From the NCBI GenBank assembly GCA_964454445.1, contig CAYVTD010000036.1:1-30885 (forward strand): 30,885 bases of DNA, given 5' to 3'. The notes beneath the pieces are model-generated. The model had not been told where the DNA came from. It saw only the letters and a program-made list of their open reading frames with translations, and did no database searches. Both the position numbers and the translations under genes were made by a program. The stretch comes from CAYVTD01 sp964454445 (GTDB taxonomy: Bacteria; Bacteroidota; Ignavibacteria; Kapaibacteriales; UBA2268). Below are positions 1 through 7,432 of this stretch, one piece after another; the stretch's first letter is position 1, and each line of letters starts with the position of its first letter.

Positions 1-377
1 TGCCTTTTCCGGCGAATGTCATTGCAGTACCAGTTATAACCGGAGTGGTTTATACGGCTGTCAAAGCTATAACTGACCCAATTATTTCTGCAATTTTAAG
101 TTTTTCAAGTGGTGGACGTGTTGACCAGCCAACTATGGCGATTATCGGTGATGCTTCACGCTTGGGTGGACGAAATCGGGAATGGATTTTTAACGATTCA
201 CAACTAAAAGCCACGGTTCAAATGGCAAGTGTCGGTTCAAATACCATGCTTATTGCTAAACTTGATAGAGTTGAAAAGCTCTTAGCTTCTCAAGAACTCA
301 AGACAACTCTGAGAGGAAGTGATATTGATATTGCTTTGAGGAGGACAAATTATAATAATATTATGAGAAACAGATAA
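1..377 (+). CDS. Phage tail tape-measure protein, C-terminal fragment (5' end outside window)
   Basis: The reading frame is open from the window edge (codons from base 3) to the stop at 377, so the first ATG/GTG inside it is not the true start. The visible tail has a hydrophobic stretch, then a Gly-Gly-Arg-Val turn followed by a PTMAIIGDA segment. It ends in LRGSDIDIALRRTN and a basic tail. That order (GG, xPTxxIIG, then RGSDI near the stop) is typical of the C-terminus of siphophage tape-measure proteins, which set tail length and are injected with the DNA. This assignment comes from family pattern recognition, not a search. No other tail gene follows: the next gene faces it from the opposite strand 31 bp away, so the phage module either ends here or was cut by insertion. 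A tailocin or contractile injection system is an alternative source. Confidence 0.65.
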   Translation, partial: PFPANVIAVPVITGVVYTAVKAITDPIISAILSFSSGGRVDQPTMAIIGDASRLGGRNREWIFNDSQLKATVQMASVGSNTMLIAKLDRVEKLLASQELKTTLRGSDIDIALRRTNYNNIMRNR

Positions 378-408
378 AATTTTTCGTGATTAAACCAACT
401 TGTAATAA

Positions 409-1626
409 TTATTTATAAAATTTAATACTTACAGATTCTAATAGCGGTGTCCTTCGTTCATCAAAAGCAAAACTACCTGCATTTAATAATTTTGCAGCAA
501 AATTCAATTGCTCAATTAATAGATTCAATTTTTCAGCAGTGATATGGATACCTACTTTTTCTCCTAAAATTTGATAAATTGAGTAAAGTTCTTTATTACC
601 AGCACTTTCCACAAATGCCTTTACAAGAGCTGAAAAGGACGCAACCCTATCAATATCAGAAATGCCGGAATTTTGCATTTTTTTTGCGAATTCGTCAAAC
701 TCGAAAAATACATTACCAGTTTTACCAACAATATCAGCACCTGAGATATTTTCCATTAAATATAAAGAAGCCTTTTTGTCTATATCAATTAAATCCTTTG
801 GAAGTCGAGTACCTGATAGAAATGAAAAGATAACATCAAATGCATTGAGTAATGCAACTTGACCGCTTAAATTCCAATCAGCCTTAATTGATATTGACTC
901 AATTTTTACGCTCGGTTTAATCCTAATTTCCATATATGGTGCTATTAGATAATTATTTTCATCAAATTTCATTGCATTAGTTATCTCGCCTCCCGTGATA
1001 TAAATGTGACGCCATAAAGTTGTGTTACTTTTTATTACAATTAAATTTTTATTGACAGAAATTACTTCAAATGTTCTTTCGGCAAAAGGCCAAATCTCAT
1101 TTTTCTTAATGTGTGAAAAATTAATTTCATAATACTTTTCCAGAACATTGTTAATTTTTGCGTTGTTTGCAGTCAATCCATCAAACCATAAACCTACGAA
1201 ATCAGTCTGATTGTTGTTCCTTTTCCCAACAAAATTAATATTCATATCCTTGATGAATTTCTTATAGCCTGCCGAAAAGCCATTATTAATTTTGTCAGAA
1301 TTCGAACTAAAATAATTACTAAATGAATTTCGTTCTCCAAATTCCAAAACAAATGAGTTAACATATCCAGCAATATCATTTGTTTCAGTTAATTCCTTGT
1401 GGGATAATTTATAAGTTTTTCTCAATATCCCAAGGAAATAAAAGCCATTTTTAATTGACTTTTTATCAATTACTTGAATCGCTAAAACTCTTTTACTACT
1501 TCCTTCTTCAACATTGATAAAGAAACTGTTCCTAATGTCATAGAAAATCTCCGGCTTACTATTATCTTGTGGAAAGGCGTAGTAAGTCATTTTTAAAATA
1601 ATAATTATAATAATAAAGGATTTCAT
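409..1626 (-). CDS. Secreted protein of unknown function, last gene of the nine-gene operon
   Basis: This 405-residue protein has an N-terminal hydrophobic run of isoleucines (residues 4-11) ending near AFPQ, which reads as a Sec signal peptide, so it is probably periplasmic or surface-exposed. I do not recognise a family. The rest alternates beta-rich stretches (about residues 25-250) with a more helical C-terminal third (about 280-390) rich in Ala, Leu and Glu. The start is fixed by a strong AGGAGGAG ribosome site six bases upstream. It begins 20 nt after the stop of the lipoprotein gene ahead of it and ends 31 nt from the phage tape-measure stop, with no clear terminator between. Its co-transcription with two lipoproteins and membrane proteins suggests an envelope component of the same system. 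Confidence 0.7.
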   Translation of the reverse strand: MKSFIIIIIILKMTYYAFPQDNSKPEIFYDIRNSFFINVEEGSSKRVLAIQVIDKKSIKNGFYFLGILRKTYKLSHKELTETNDIAGYVNSFVLEFGERNSFSNYFSSNSDKINNGFSAGYKKFIKDMNINFVGKRNNNQTDFVGLWFDGLTANNAKINNVLEKYYEINFSHIKKNEIWPFAERTFEVISVNKNLIVIKSNTTLWRHIYITGGEITNAMKFDENNYLIAPYMEIRIKPSVKIESISIKADWNLSGQVALLNAFDVIFSFLSGTRLPKDLIDIDKKASLYLMENISGADIVGKTGNVFFEFDEFAKKMQNSGISDIDRVASFSALVKAFVESAGNKELYSIYQILGEKVGIHITAEKLNLLIEQLNFAAKLLNAGSFAFDERRTPLLESVSIKFYK

Positions 1627-1646
1627 ATTATCTCCTCCTAAGCATA

Positions 1647-2165
1647 TTAAAAACTAAATTTTCTTAACATTCTGCCAGGACAATCAACAGGTCCCTTTAG
1701 ATAAATTTCATTATCAATGAAGAATTTCTCCCAGACATCATCATCGGCGGGCAAATTAGTACCTCCGGGAAGAACAAAATTTCCGGAAAGGCATTGAACA
1801 TTAGCCTGAATCCACATCTTACTGACATTGCTCAAAACATCTTTATTCTTTTCGACCCATGCATTATAAGTATAGCCATACTTATTGCAAATTTCTTCTC
1901 GAGCATTCGCATACTTTTTTGCTATATTTATACTCTCATCTAAATTTCTAGGTACTCTCAACCCATTATCAAAAGCCATTTGCATCGGATAAGCTGCTAT
2001 TCTAACAGTTGACTTAATAAAAACCTCATCGGACATCTGATTACCCTTAAATTGAATTTTATGGGACATCTCCTGTATTTTATCGCAAGATAAAATTGTT
2101 ACAGATATTAATAATATAGAAAATATCTGCGGAACTCTTTTCCAAAATAAATTTCCCTTTTTCAT
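1647..2165 (-). CDS. Small lipoprotein of unknown function
   Basis: The product is 172 residues long with a basic start, a hydrophobic core (residues 13-25) and a lipobox-like ILSC with Cys27, so it should be processed by signal peptidase II and anchored to a membrane. The mature part is soluble, with three further cysteines at roughly residues 93, 125 and 162. I do not recognise a family. The start is supported by an AGGAGATAAAGTC leader. It lies 25 nt downstream of the 48-residue membrane peptide gene and 20 nt upstream of the secreted-protein gene, so it is translated as part of the same operon. It is the second lipoprotein of the cassette; the first is the VWA protein at the other end. 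Confidence 0.75.
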   Translation of the reverse strand: MKKGNLFWKRVPQIFSILLISVTILSCDKIQEMSHKIQFKGNQMSDEVFIKSTVRIAAYPMQMAFDNGLRVPRNLDESINIAKKYANAREEICNKYGYTYNAWVEKNKDVLSNVSKMWIQANVQCLSGNFVLPGGTNLPADDDVWEKFFIDNEIYLKGPVDCPGRMLRKFSF

Positions 2166-2190
2166 GACTTTATCTCCTAAAAAAATATCA

Positions 2191-2337
2191 TTATATAAGT
2201 AATATTAGAATTAATAATATTAATAACAGAAACGTAAATTTCCCAATAGTTGCAATAGTACATAAAGAATAATAAAATATTCTAAAAACATTTTTAAAAA
2301 GGAAATAAATCAGAATTAATAATAGTATTGTTTTCAT
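2191..2337 (-). CDS. 48-residue hydrophobic membrane peptide
   Basis: This short gene fills what would otherwise be a 200-bp gap in the operon. It reads ATG to TAA over 49 codons and starts with MKTILLLILIYFLFKNVFR. A second hydrophobic segment (about residues 35-48, almost all Leu and Ile) ends at the stop, so it likely forms two membrane helices with a short loop. An AGGA lies nine bases before the ATG. The N-terminal pattern (MKTIL..IYFLFK..FR) resembles the small DUF4834-type membrane proteins of Bacteroidota, but that is a weak resemblance. It starts 30 nt after the aminotransferase stop and ends 25 nt before the lipoprotein start. Such tiny membrane peptides in defence or phage cassettes can be effectors or assembly factors; the role here is unknown. 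Confidence 0.6.
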   Translation of the reverse strand: MKTILLLILIYFLFKNVFRIFYYSLCTIATIGKFTFLLLILLILILLI

Positions 2338-2367
2338 AGAATCACATCCTGAGTAATTAATAAATAT

Positions 2368-3453
2368 TTATGATACTGAAATAATAAATCGTTTTTTTAC
2401 TTGTTTTACCGCTTCTGGTAACTGGATTAAATTGTGTCTAATTTTATTCTCACTCAATTTGATAAGCTGGTGGCCATTATACAGAAGATCCATATCATCT
2501 TTATAAATATTCTCGACATACCCATTTTTTTTCAATGTTTCTGATAGAATTGAAAATTCCTCATTTTGTTTCCATGAGCCGGAAAGGCGATAAAAGCTCG
2601 GAATAATATCATTAGCTTTAAAGTCGATCGGTTCAATAACGTTACTTTTATTCATTATTTCAATTAAATGAAAGCATTTTTCTTGTTTATGCTTTAAATT
2701 TGATAATGCATTTTCAAAATTTGAATTGGCAACAATTGCTGAATAAGGACTGATGCGGGAATTTAATGCATATTTATTATTTTCACCTATTTTTATTTTT
2801 TGAAATTCAGGATGTGATATATTCCATATTATGCTTTCATATATATTTTTTGAATTAGTAAGAATAGCTCCCCCTTCTCCGGCATACAAAGTCTTATGAT
2901 GACCAAAGGAAGTAACAATAATATCAGCAAAATATCCACCCGGTTTTTTCGCCCTTAGAGAGCCTAATGACTGTGCAGAATCTGAAATTAAAGGTAATTT
3001 ATATTGTTCGGTAATTTCTTTTAACTTTATACTATTGGCTGGTATTCCGTAATAATCTATTGATAAAACAGCCTTTATCTTTCGATTATGTTTAAGAATT
3101 CGGGCAACTTTTTCTGGGTTTAATCCAAGCGTATCAGATTCGATATCAACGAAATATGGTATGGCTCCGAGTAACATCATACCTGCTATTGATGCAGGAT
3201 ATGAGAGTGGAGAAGTTAATATCAGGTCACCAGGTTTTATTCCAATACTAAGCCAAATTCCAAGTAATGCTGTTGTTGCATTGCAAACACAAAGGCAATA
3301 TTTGTGATTATAATAGTTAGATAACTTGCCTTCCAAATCTTTTACGAATCCTGCCCCAAGAACATGTATATCCTGATAATTCTTGTCAGAAATGGAATGA
3401 CGGTAATAATCTATCAAAGCCCTTTCAGTACTGTTTAAATCAGACATTAACAT
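2368..3453 (-). CDS. DegT/DnrJ/EryC1/StrS-family PLP aminotransferase
   Basis: This is a PLP-dependent aminotransferase of the sugar-aminating type, fold type I. Visible landmarks are CNATTALLG (about residues 57-65), the SDSAQSLGS motif with Asp158 that contacts the PLP ring nitrogen, and SFGHHKTLYAGEGG with the Schiff-base lysine at about 187. The key residues appear intact. The family normally aminates nucleotide-linked keto-sugars for surface glycans or antibiotics, or acts as dehydratases. No other sugar-nucleotide gene is present here. The start was placed at 3453 because AAAGGA lies about seven bases upstream; in-frame ATGs at 3486 and 3468 lie in front of that site. With this start the gene overlaps the AAA+ ATPase gene by 14 nt, which points to translational coupling. 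At 361 residues it is a normal family length. Its place in an ATPase/membrane operon is unusual. Confidence 0.85.
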   Translation of the reverse strand: MLMSDLNSTERALIDYYRHSISDKNYQDIHVLGAGFVKDLEGKLSNYYNHKYCLCVCNATTALLGIWLSIGIKPGDLILTSPLSYPASIAGMMLLGAIPYFVDIESDTLGLNPEKVARILKHNRKIKAVLSIDYYGIPANSIKLKEITEQYKLPLISDSAQSLGSLRAKKPGGYFADIIVTSFGHHKTLYAGEGGAILTNSKNIYESIIWNISHPEFQKIKIGENNKYALNSRISPYSAIVANSNFENALSNLKHKQEKCFHLIEIMNKSNVIEPIDFKANDIIPSFYRLSGSWKQNEEFSILSETLKKNGYVENIYKDDMDLLYNGHQLIKLSENKIRHNLIQLPEAVKQVKKRFIISVS

Positions 3454-5227
3454 TGTTTTTCCTTTCATACTCGGAAAGAATATCATTTAGTGCATCATAT
3501 AAAATATCACCTGTAGTAGAATCTACAACATCGGAGAGATGTTCTGGTAACTTAATGTTTTGTAAACCATTCCGCCAAGGTAGATAAGAACGATGAGAAG
3601 TAACTTTCAAAGCCCATAAGTCACTATAAATTGTTGATTTAAAATCTATTGGAACTATTAAATCATCGGCAGCATCCAATATTTCTTTTTCTGTAATTTT
3701 ACCACTGAAAAAATATGAATTAGTTATTGCAGATTTAATATGACGTGGCGTTGCACCTTTTTTGTAAAAGGTTTTTGAAGCTTCATAAATAGAAGAGTTG
3801 TTTTCAAAAGCTTCAATATCGAGCACCTCAGCATTGCAATTAATTTGTTTCACGATTGATTTGATGATGTTTGGGAAATCTTCCAAAAAGGGATATAGTA
3901 CAGGTATAAAAACTAGTCGGCTACGCATTGCCGCTCCCATCCTCCAAGGACAATTTGTAGAACCGATAAGGATAGATTTTATTTTATCATTGGATAAAGC
4001 CGAAAGCCAAGAGGCGATTACAGCTTTTGAAGCACCGCCATCTGTATTTAATGAATTTCGCTCCAAATCAAAAGCTTCGGTTATTTCGTCTACGTAACAG
4101 ACATTGGGACTATACTGTTCTCTTAGCCATTGCTGTAAATTACTCTTTCTTTCTGTACCTCCCACAAAAGAATCTTTTGGACTATTTAACTGAAAACAAG
4201 GACACTTTGCCAAACTCGCTACATAAAGAGCTAATGCAGTTTTACCTGTCCCTGGACTTCCAACTAAAATGATATTCTTTGGGATTCTGGCATCATCGTT
4301 CATTAATCTTTCTGCAAATAATGTCAATAAACATAAAGCGGTTTGAACATTTTTACCGACTAAAGTGACATCATTAATTCTGCTTGTATCCAACACCTTC
4401 ATAGTACCTTCCGATAAATTCTCAATTTCCAGTTCTCTTCGTTTATTTAAATTTCTTGAAGAAATTGGTGATGAAGTTCGATGACTGGCTCTATATTCAT
4501 TTTCAATATTTCTGTTTAATGATTTTGTAGCGATATTTAAAACACCTACCGATGTGAGGCCTTCTTCATAAGTCGCTTTTGAGTATACTTCCTCACATGC
4601 ATTTATGAAATCTCTCTGTTCTTCAGGTTGAGGAAGAGAAAGAGTTAGATGAAAAACTGATGATTTAACTAAATCATCAATTAAATCAACATTACGAGTT
4701 TGAAGAAGAACAAGATTTCCGGAATTCCTTAGAGCCAAACTATTCCCAATGATATTCAACAATTCAATTATTCTGTGATGAATATCTGACTGTGATGTTT
4801 GATGATTCGGTGCAAGATGTTCGAGGAATTCCAATAGAATACAAAATTTCATTGGTTGTCCGGATTTCCAAAATAATCCATCAGTTGAACTACGTGCTAA
4901 AGTAGCCAAGCCACGAATGGCTTTTGAAATCTCATGTTCATCCTGATTAATATTTAAAAGACCGTGCGTTCTTAAAATTACATCAACACTTTTTTTATCA
5001 TCAGGATTTTCAATACAATTTAGTATTTGTAACCCTGAAGCTATGCTGTAATCAAGAAAAACCATTCCATACTCTTTCATTCCTTCATCAATCACTCCTT
5101 CCAGAAGAGGTACTATATTTGAACCATCAAAAAATAAATCTGCTAAAGGTCGACCTGACAATAAAGCGATATTCTGGCCTTTACGGTACATTGAAAAAAT
5201 TTCTTTTATAGGGTTTTGCTCTTCCAT
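3440..5227 (-). CDS. AAA+ ATPase with degenerate N-terminal domain (Ycf46-like architecture)
   Basis: This 595-residue protein has two parts. The C-terminal part is an active-looking classical AAA+ module: Walker A GSPGTGKT (323-330), a pore-loop-like FVGGTE (354-359), Walker B VCYVDE (376-381), a sensor-1 Asn in IGSTN (421-425) and two candidate arginine fingers in RSR (435-437), followed by a helical lid. The N-terminal part (about 15-215) contains LLEFLEHLAP, then GNLVLLQT and LSLPQPEEQRDFI. It reads as a second P-loop-like domain lacking a Walker A, the arrangement I associate with Ycf46-type ATPases. Such enzymes are hexameric remodelers that act on protein partners. The ribosome site AGAGGTG precedes the start. 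It begins 12 nt after the gene for the soluble partner candidate and overlaps the aminotransferase gene. The AAA+ call is firm; the Ycf46 comparison is from memory of the fold. Confidence 0.88.
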   Translation of the reverse strand: MEEQNPIKEIFSMYRKGQNIALLSGRPLADLFFDGSNIVPLLEGVIDEGMKEYGMVFLDYSIASGLQILNCIENPDDKKSVDVILRTHGLLNINQDEHEISKAIRGLATLARSSTDGLFWKSGQPMKFCILLEFLEHLAPNHQTSQSDIHHRIIELLNIIGNSLALRNSGNLVLLQTRNVDLIDDLVKSSVFHLTLSLPQPEEQRDFINACEEVYSKATYEEGLTSVGVLNIATKSLNRNIENEYRASHRTSSPISSRNLNKRRELEIENLSEGTMKVLDTSRINDVTLVGKNVQTALCLLTLFAERLMNDDARIPKNIILVGSPGTGKTALALYVASLAKCPCFQLNSPKDSFVGGTERKSNLQQWLREQYSPNVCYVDEITEAFDLERNSLNTDGGASKAVIASWLSALSNDKIKSILIGSTNCPWRMGAAMRSRLVFIPVLYPFLEDFPNIIKSIVKQINCNAEVLDIEAFENNSSIYEASKTFYKKGATPRHIKSAITNSYFFSGKITEKEILDAADDLIVPIDFKSTIYSDLWALKVTSHRSYLPWRNGLQNIKLPEHLSDVVDSTTGDILYDALNDILSEYERKNNVNV

Positions 5228-5239
5228 TTAAACACCTCT

Positions 5240-6103
5240 TTATCCATTGTTATACAATTTATTTGATATACTTTGTGAAAAATTATCCTTCTTCTTATCT
5301 TTATAGCTTTTTTTAAAACCTTGTGAATGATATACCCGATTAAGAAAAGATTTAGTGGTTTCTAAAAGAGGGATTCCAAAAGTATCATGACATTCAATAC
5401 ATTCTCCCTGGATACCTTTATCTATCAAAGCTTTCTCGAAATTATCTAATATCTTATGACAACTCCCATCAAAGAATCCTGCTACTTCAGAACTAATGGT
5501 ATATTCGTTTGAATCGCTTTTAATTTCAGAAATCAAAGCATGACCTATTTTATCAGATGCTATCACCTTTGTTATATTATTATCTTTTATTGTTTCAATA
5601 TTGTCGAATCCTTGTTCACTTGCAGATTGAGCTACAGATTCACATACAAGTCTGGTAAGATTAAGGTTATGTACTTCGACAACACGATTGTTCAACGATA
5701 CCATAGCTTTTTTAGCGGTTGCCATATTAGAAGAACTTGATAAAACCTGCAGTTTTTCGGAAATATCGTAAGGTGTAATGAGCAAATTTTCTTGAATAAT
5801 ACCCGAAACACCATTAGCAATGTATTGATCAACATTAGAGTTGCTTTTTGAATTAAAAAGTATATCGTTTTCTTGCAATTTACATTTTAAAGAATTTTGA
5901 ACAACTTTCGCAGTTTGTAGTATTTCACAATTATTGTTCGAAAACCCGGCATGTAAAATTTTGTGTTCGATTGAAGCCCGTATTTCCGGGTCATTCAGGC
6001 ATTGAATAATGGCTTTCTGACAATTCTCTTTCGCCTGTCTTAACTTTGTATCAAGCGATTTTATTTTTATTTGCTTGATGTTTCTTTTAGATGAAGTTGA
6101 CAT
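5240..6103 (-). CDS. Soluble protein of unknown function, possible ATPase partner (weak DUF2997-like patch)
   Basis: The 287-residue product has no signal peptide or membrane segment. A basic N-terminus (residues 1-30) is followed by a mostly helical middle. A C-terminal alpha/beta stretch (about 150-235) contains VAGFFDGSC (207-215) followed by a helix with ILDNFEKAL. That GF-x2-G-x-C plus amphipathic helix pattern resembles DUF2997, a small domain I recall beside Ycf46-like ATPases and Ycf35/DUF1257 proteins. The similarity is short and I hold it loosely. A CIECH motif (235-239) could bind metal. The tail is very basic (about 262-275). It begins 12 nt after the three-TM gene and ends 12 nt before the ATPase gene, so it is the natural candidate for an adaptor or substrate of the ATPase. 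Confidence 0.7.
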   Translation of the reverse strand: MSTSSKRNIKQIKIKSLDTKLRQAKENCQKAIIQCLNDPEIRASIEHKILHAGFSNNNCEILQTAKVVQNSLKCKLQENDILFNSKSNSNVDQYIANGVSGIIQENLLITPYDISEKLQVLSSSSNMATAKKAMVSLNNRVVEVHNLNLTRLVCESVAQSASEQGFDNIETIKDNNITKVIASDKIGHALISEIKSDSNEYTISSEVAGFFDGSCHKILDNFEKALIDKGIQGECIECHDTFGIPLLETTKSFLNRVYHSQGFKKSYKDKKKDNFSQSISNKLYNNG

Positions 6104-6115
6104 AATTATTTCCTT

Positions 6116-7045
6116 TTAAGGTTTAACTTTATTTTCATTACTTCTAATTTGGGATTCAATAATACGCTGTAAGTAATTTTCGGGAGTTTCGATATTACTT
6201 TGGCTATTCTCTTTAGGTTCTTCATTTACATTAATCAATGGTTGGACATTATTATTATGCTCATCTTCGTTTGATGAAGACTGATGATGGGTACTGGAAT
6301 TGCTACTCTGAAAATCAGAATTAATAGAATTATCAGAGCTATTATTGATGTTTTGCTGTCCTCCAGAAGAATTATTTGGATTTAATGGTATATTCTCTAA
6401 GACACCACTCGCACCCGCTTGAGAGTCGTTACTGCCAGGTCCATTAGGAGGAGCAGTTCCTCCAAAAGGATCGTATCCGAAATGCTTAATAAGAAAAGTT
6501 TTGATTGCTTTAGGAATAGCAGCCGAATAACCTGATTTCATTGAGTTGATCAAAGAAATATATTTATTTAATAACAACGTCACTTTAGGAAATAATTTTT
6601 TAAATCTATTATTTAGTCTAATCAACGCCTTAACGAGTTTTCTTCTTTTAATTTTATAGGTTACAAACTCTTTTGAAACCTGCGTCTGTTCACCCGAGAA
6701 TACAAGGTATCCGTGTGACATGAATGACAGAATACCTACAGAAATAGCCAATATTAAATTAGAGGCAGAATTGTTAACACCTGAGGAAGTACTCGATGAA
6801 GAACTTGACGAAGCAAATATCAAGGCTAATGTTATAGCTGGTAGAACAGAAGCAAAAACAAAACCAACTATTGACCATAAAAAAATTGGAACCCAATGGG
6901 TTGGACGAACACCATCCACAGAGTTATCATCTGCATCTTGCTTCCGCCATTTTGCATGATAAAGTTGAAAACCTATAGCTAGTTCAATCAATATAATTGA
7001 AATTGGAATTAAAAACTTTACTAAATGGTATATATACTCATTCAT
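6116..7045 (-). CDS. Three-TM membrane protein with Asn/Ser-rich low-complexity tail
   Basis: The 309-residue protein has three predicted membrane helices, at about residues 10-28, 52-78 and 96-117. A run of serines sits in the loop between the second and third. A basic helical region (about 125-190, rich in Lys, Arg and Leu) follows and should be cytoplasmic by the positive-inside rule. From about residue 195 the tail is low complexity, dominated by Asn, Ser, Gln and Gly, with an acidic patch and a short helix near the end. I recognise no family. GGAGG five bases before the ATG gives a strong start. It is sandwiched between the one-TM gene (16 nt upstream) and the soluble partner gene (12 nt downstream), and could anchor the ATPase machinery to the inner membrane. 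The disordered tail may recruit partners; that is inference. Confidence 0.75.
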   Translation of the reverse strand: MNEYIYHLVKFLIPISIILIELAIGFQLYHAKWRKQDADDNSVDGVRPTHWVPIFLWSIVGFVFASVLPAITLALIFASSSSSSSTSSGVNNSASNLILAISVGILSFMSHGYLVFSGEQTQVSKEFVTYKIKRRKLVKALIRLNNRFKKLFPKVTLLLNKYISLINSMKSGYSAAIPKAIKTFLIKHFGYDPFGGTAPPNGPGSNDSQAGASGVLENIPLNPNNSSGGQQNINNSSDNSINSDFQSSNSSTHHQSSSNEDEHNNNVQPLINVNEEPKENSQSNIETPENYLQRIIESQIRSNENKVKP

Positions 7046-7061
7046 AATGCCTCCAGGAGAA

Positions 7062-7421
7062 TTATTTTAAATTAAATTCATTTTGAGATTCAATATTCCG
7101 CTCGTTATATGCAATTGGTTTTAAACCTGTCAAATTGAGAAGATAATCAACCGCCGGAGATAAAAACATATAATCTATAACTAAGCTTGCAAGAATTACT
7201 ATAGCCAAAAGATAGTACCGGGACGAAGACCGGGTTGAATTCCTAAACTGTCCGTTTTCAGCATCTAATTGATTTAAAGCTTGTTCCCTTTTAGAAATTT
7301 CTTCATCTACATTCGTTGCTTTCAAAGTTGTTTCAAGAAATTCGCTTTCAGTTTGATTCAATGCCCTTATAGAGCGTACATTATCTTGAGAAGTTCCATT
7401 ATTAGAATTTGAGACTGGCAT
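7062..7421 (-). CDS. Small single-pass membrane protein with N-terminal helical segment
   Basis: The 119-residue product has a polar N-terminus (about 1-65) with a helical, possibly coiled-coil stretch between residues 25 and 55. One membrane helix follows (about 69-87), then a short hydrophobic segment (about 90-100) and a polar tail. No signal peptide or family is recognised. An AAAGGG ribosome site lies nine bases before the ATG. It begins 11 nt after the VWA lipoprotein stop and ends 16 nt before the three-TM gene. The order lipoprotein, one-TM, three-TM, soluble, ATPase suggests these proteins bridge an outer component to a cytoplasmic motor, but nothing in the sequence proves contact. 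Confidence 0.7.
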   Translation of the reverse strand: MPVSNSNNGTSQDNVRSIRALNQTESEFLETTLKATNVDEEISKREQALNQLDAENGQFRNSTRSSSRYYLLAIVILASLVIDYMFLSPAVDYLLNLTGLKPIAYNERNIESQNEFNLK

Positions 7422-7432
7422 AATTTACCCTT

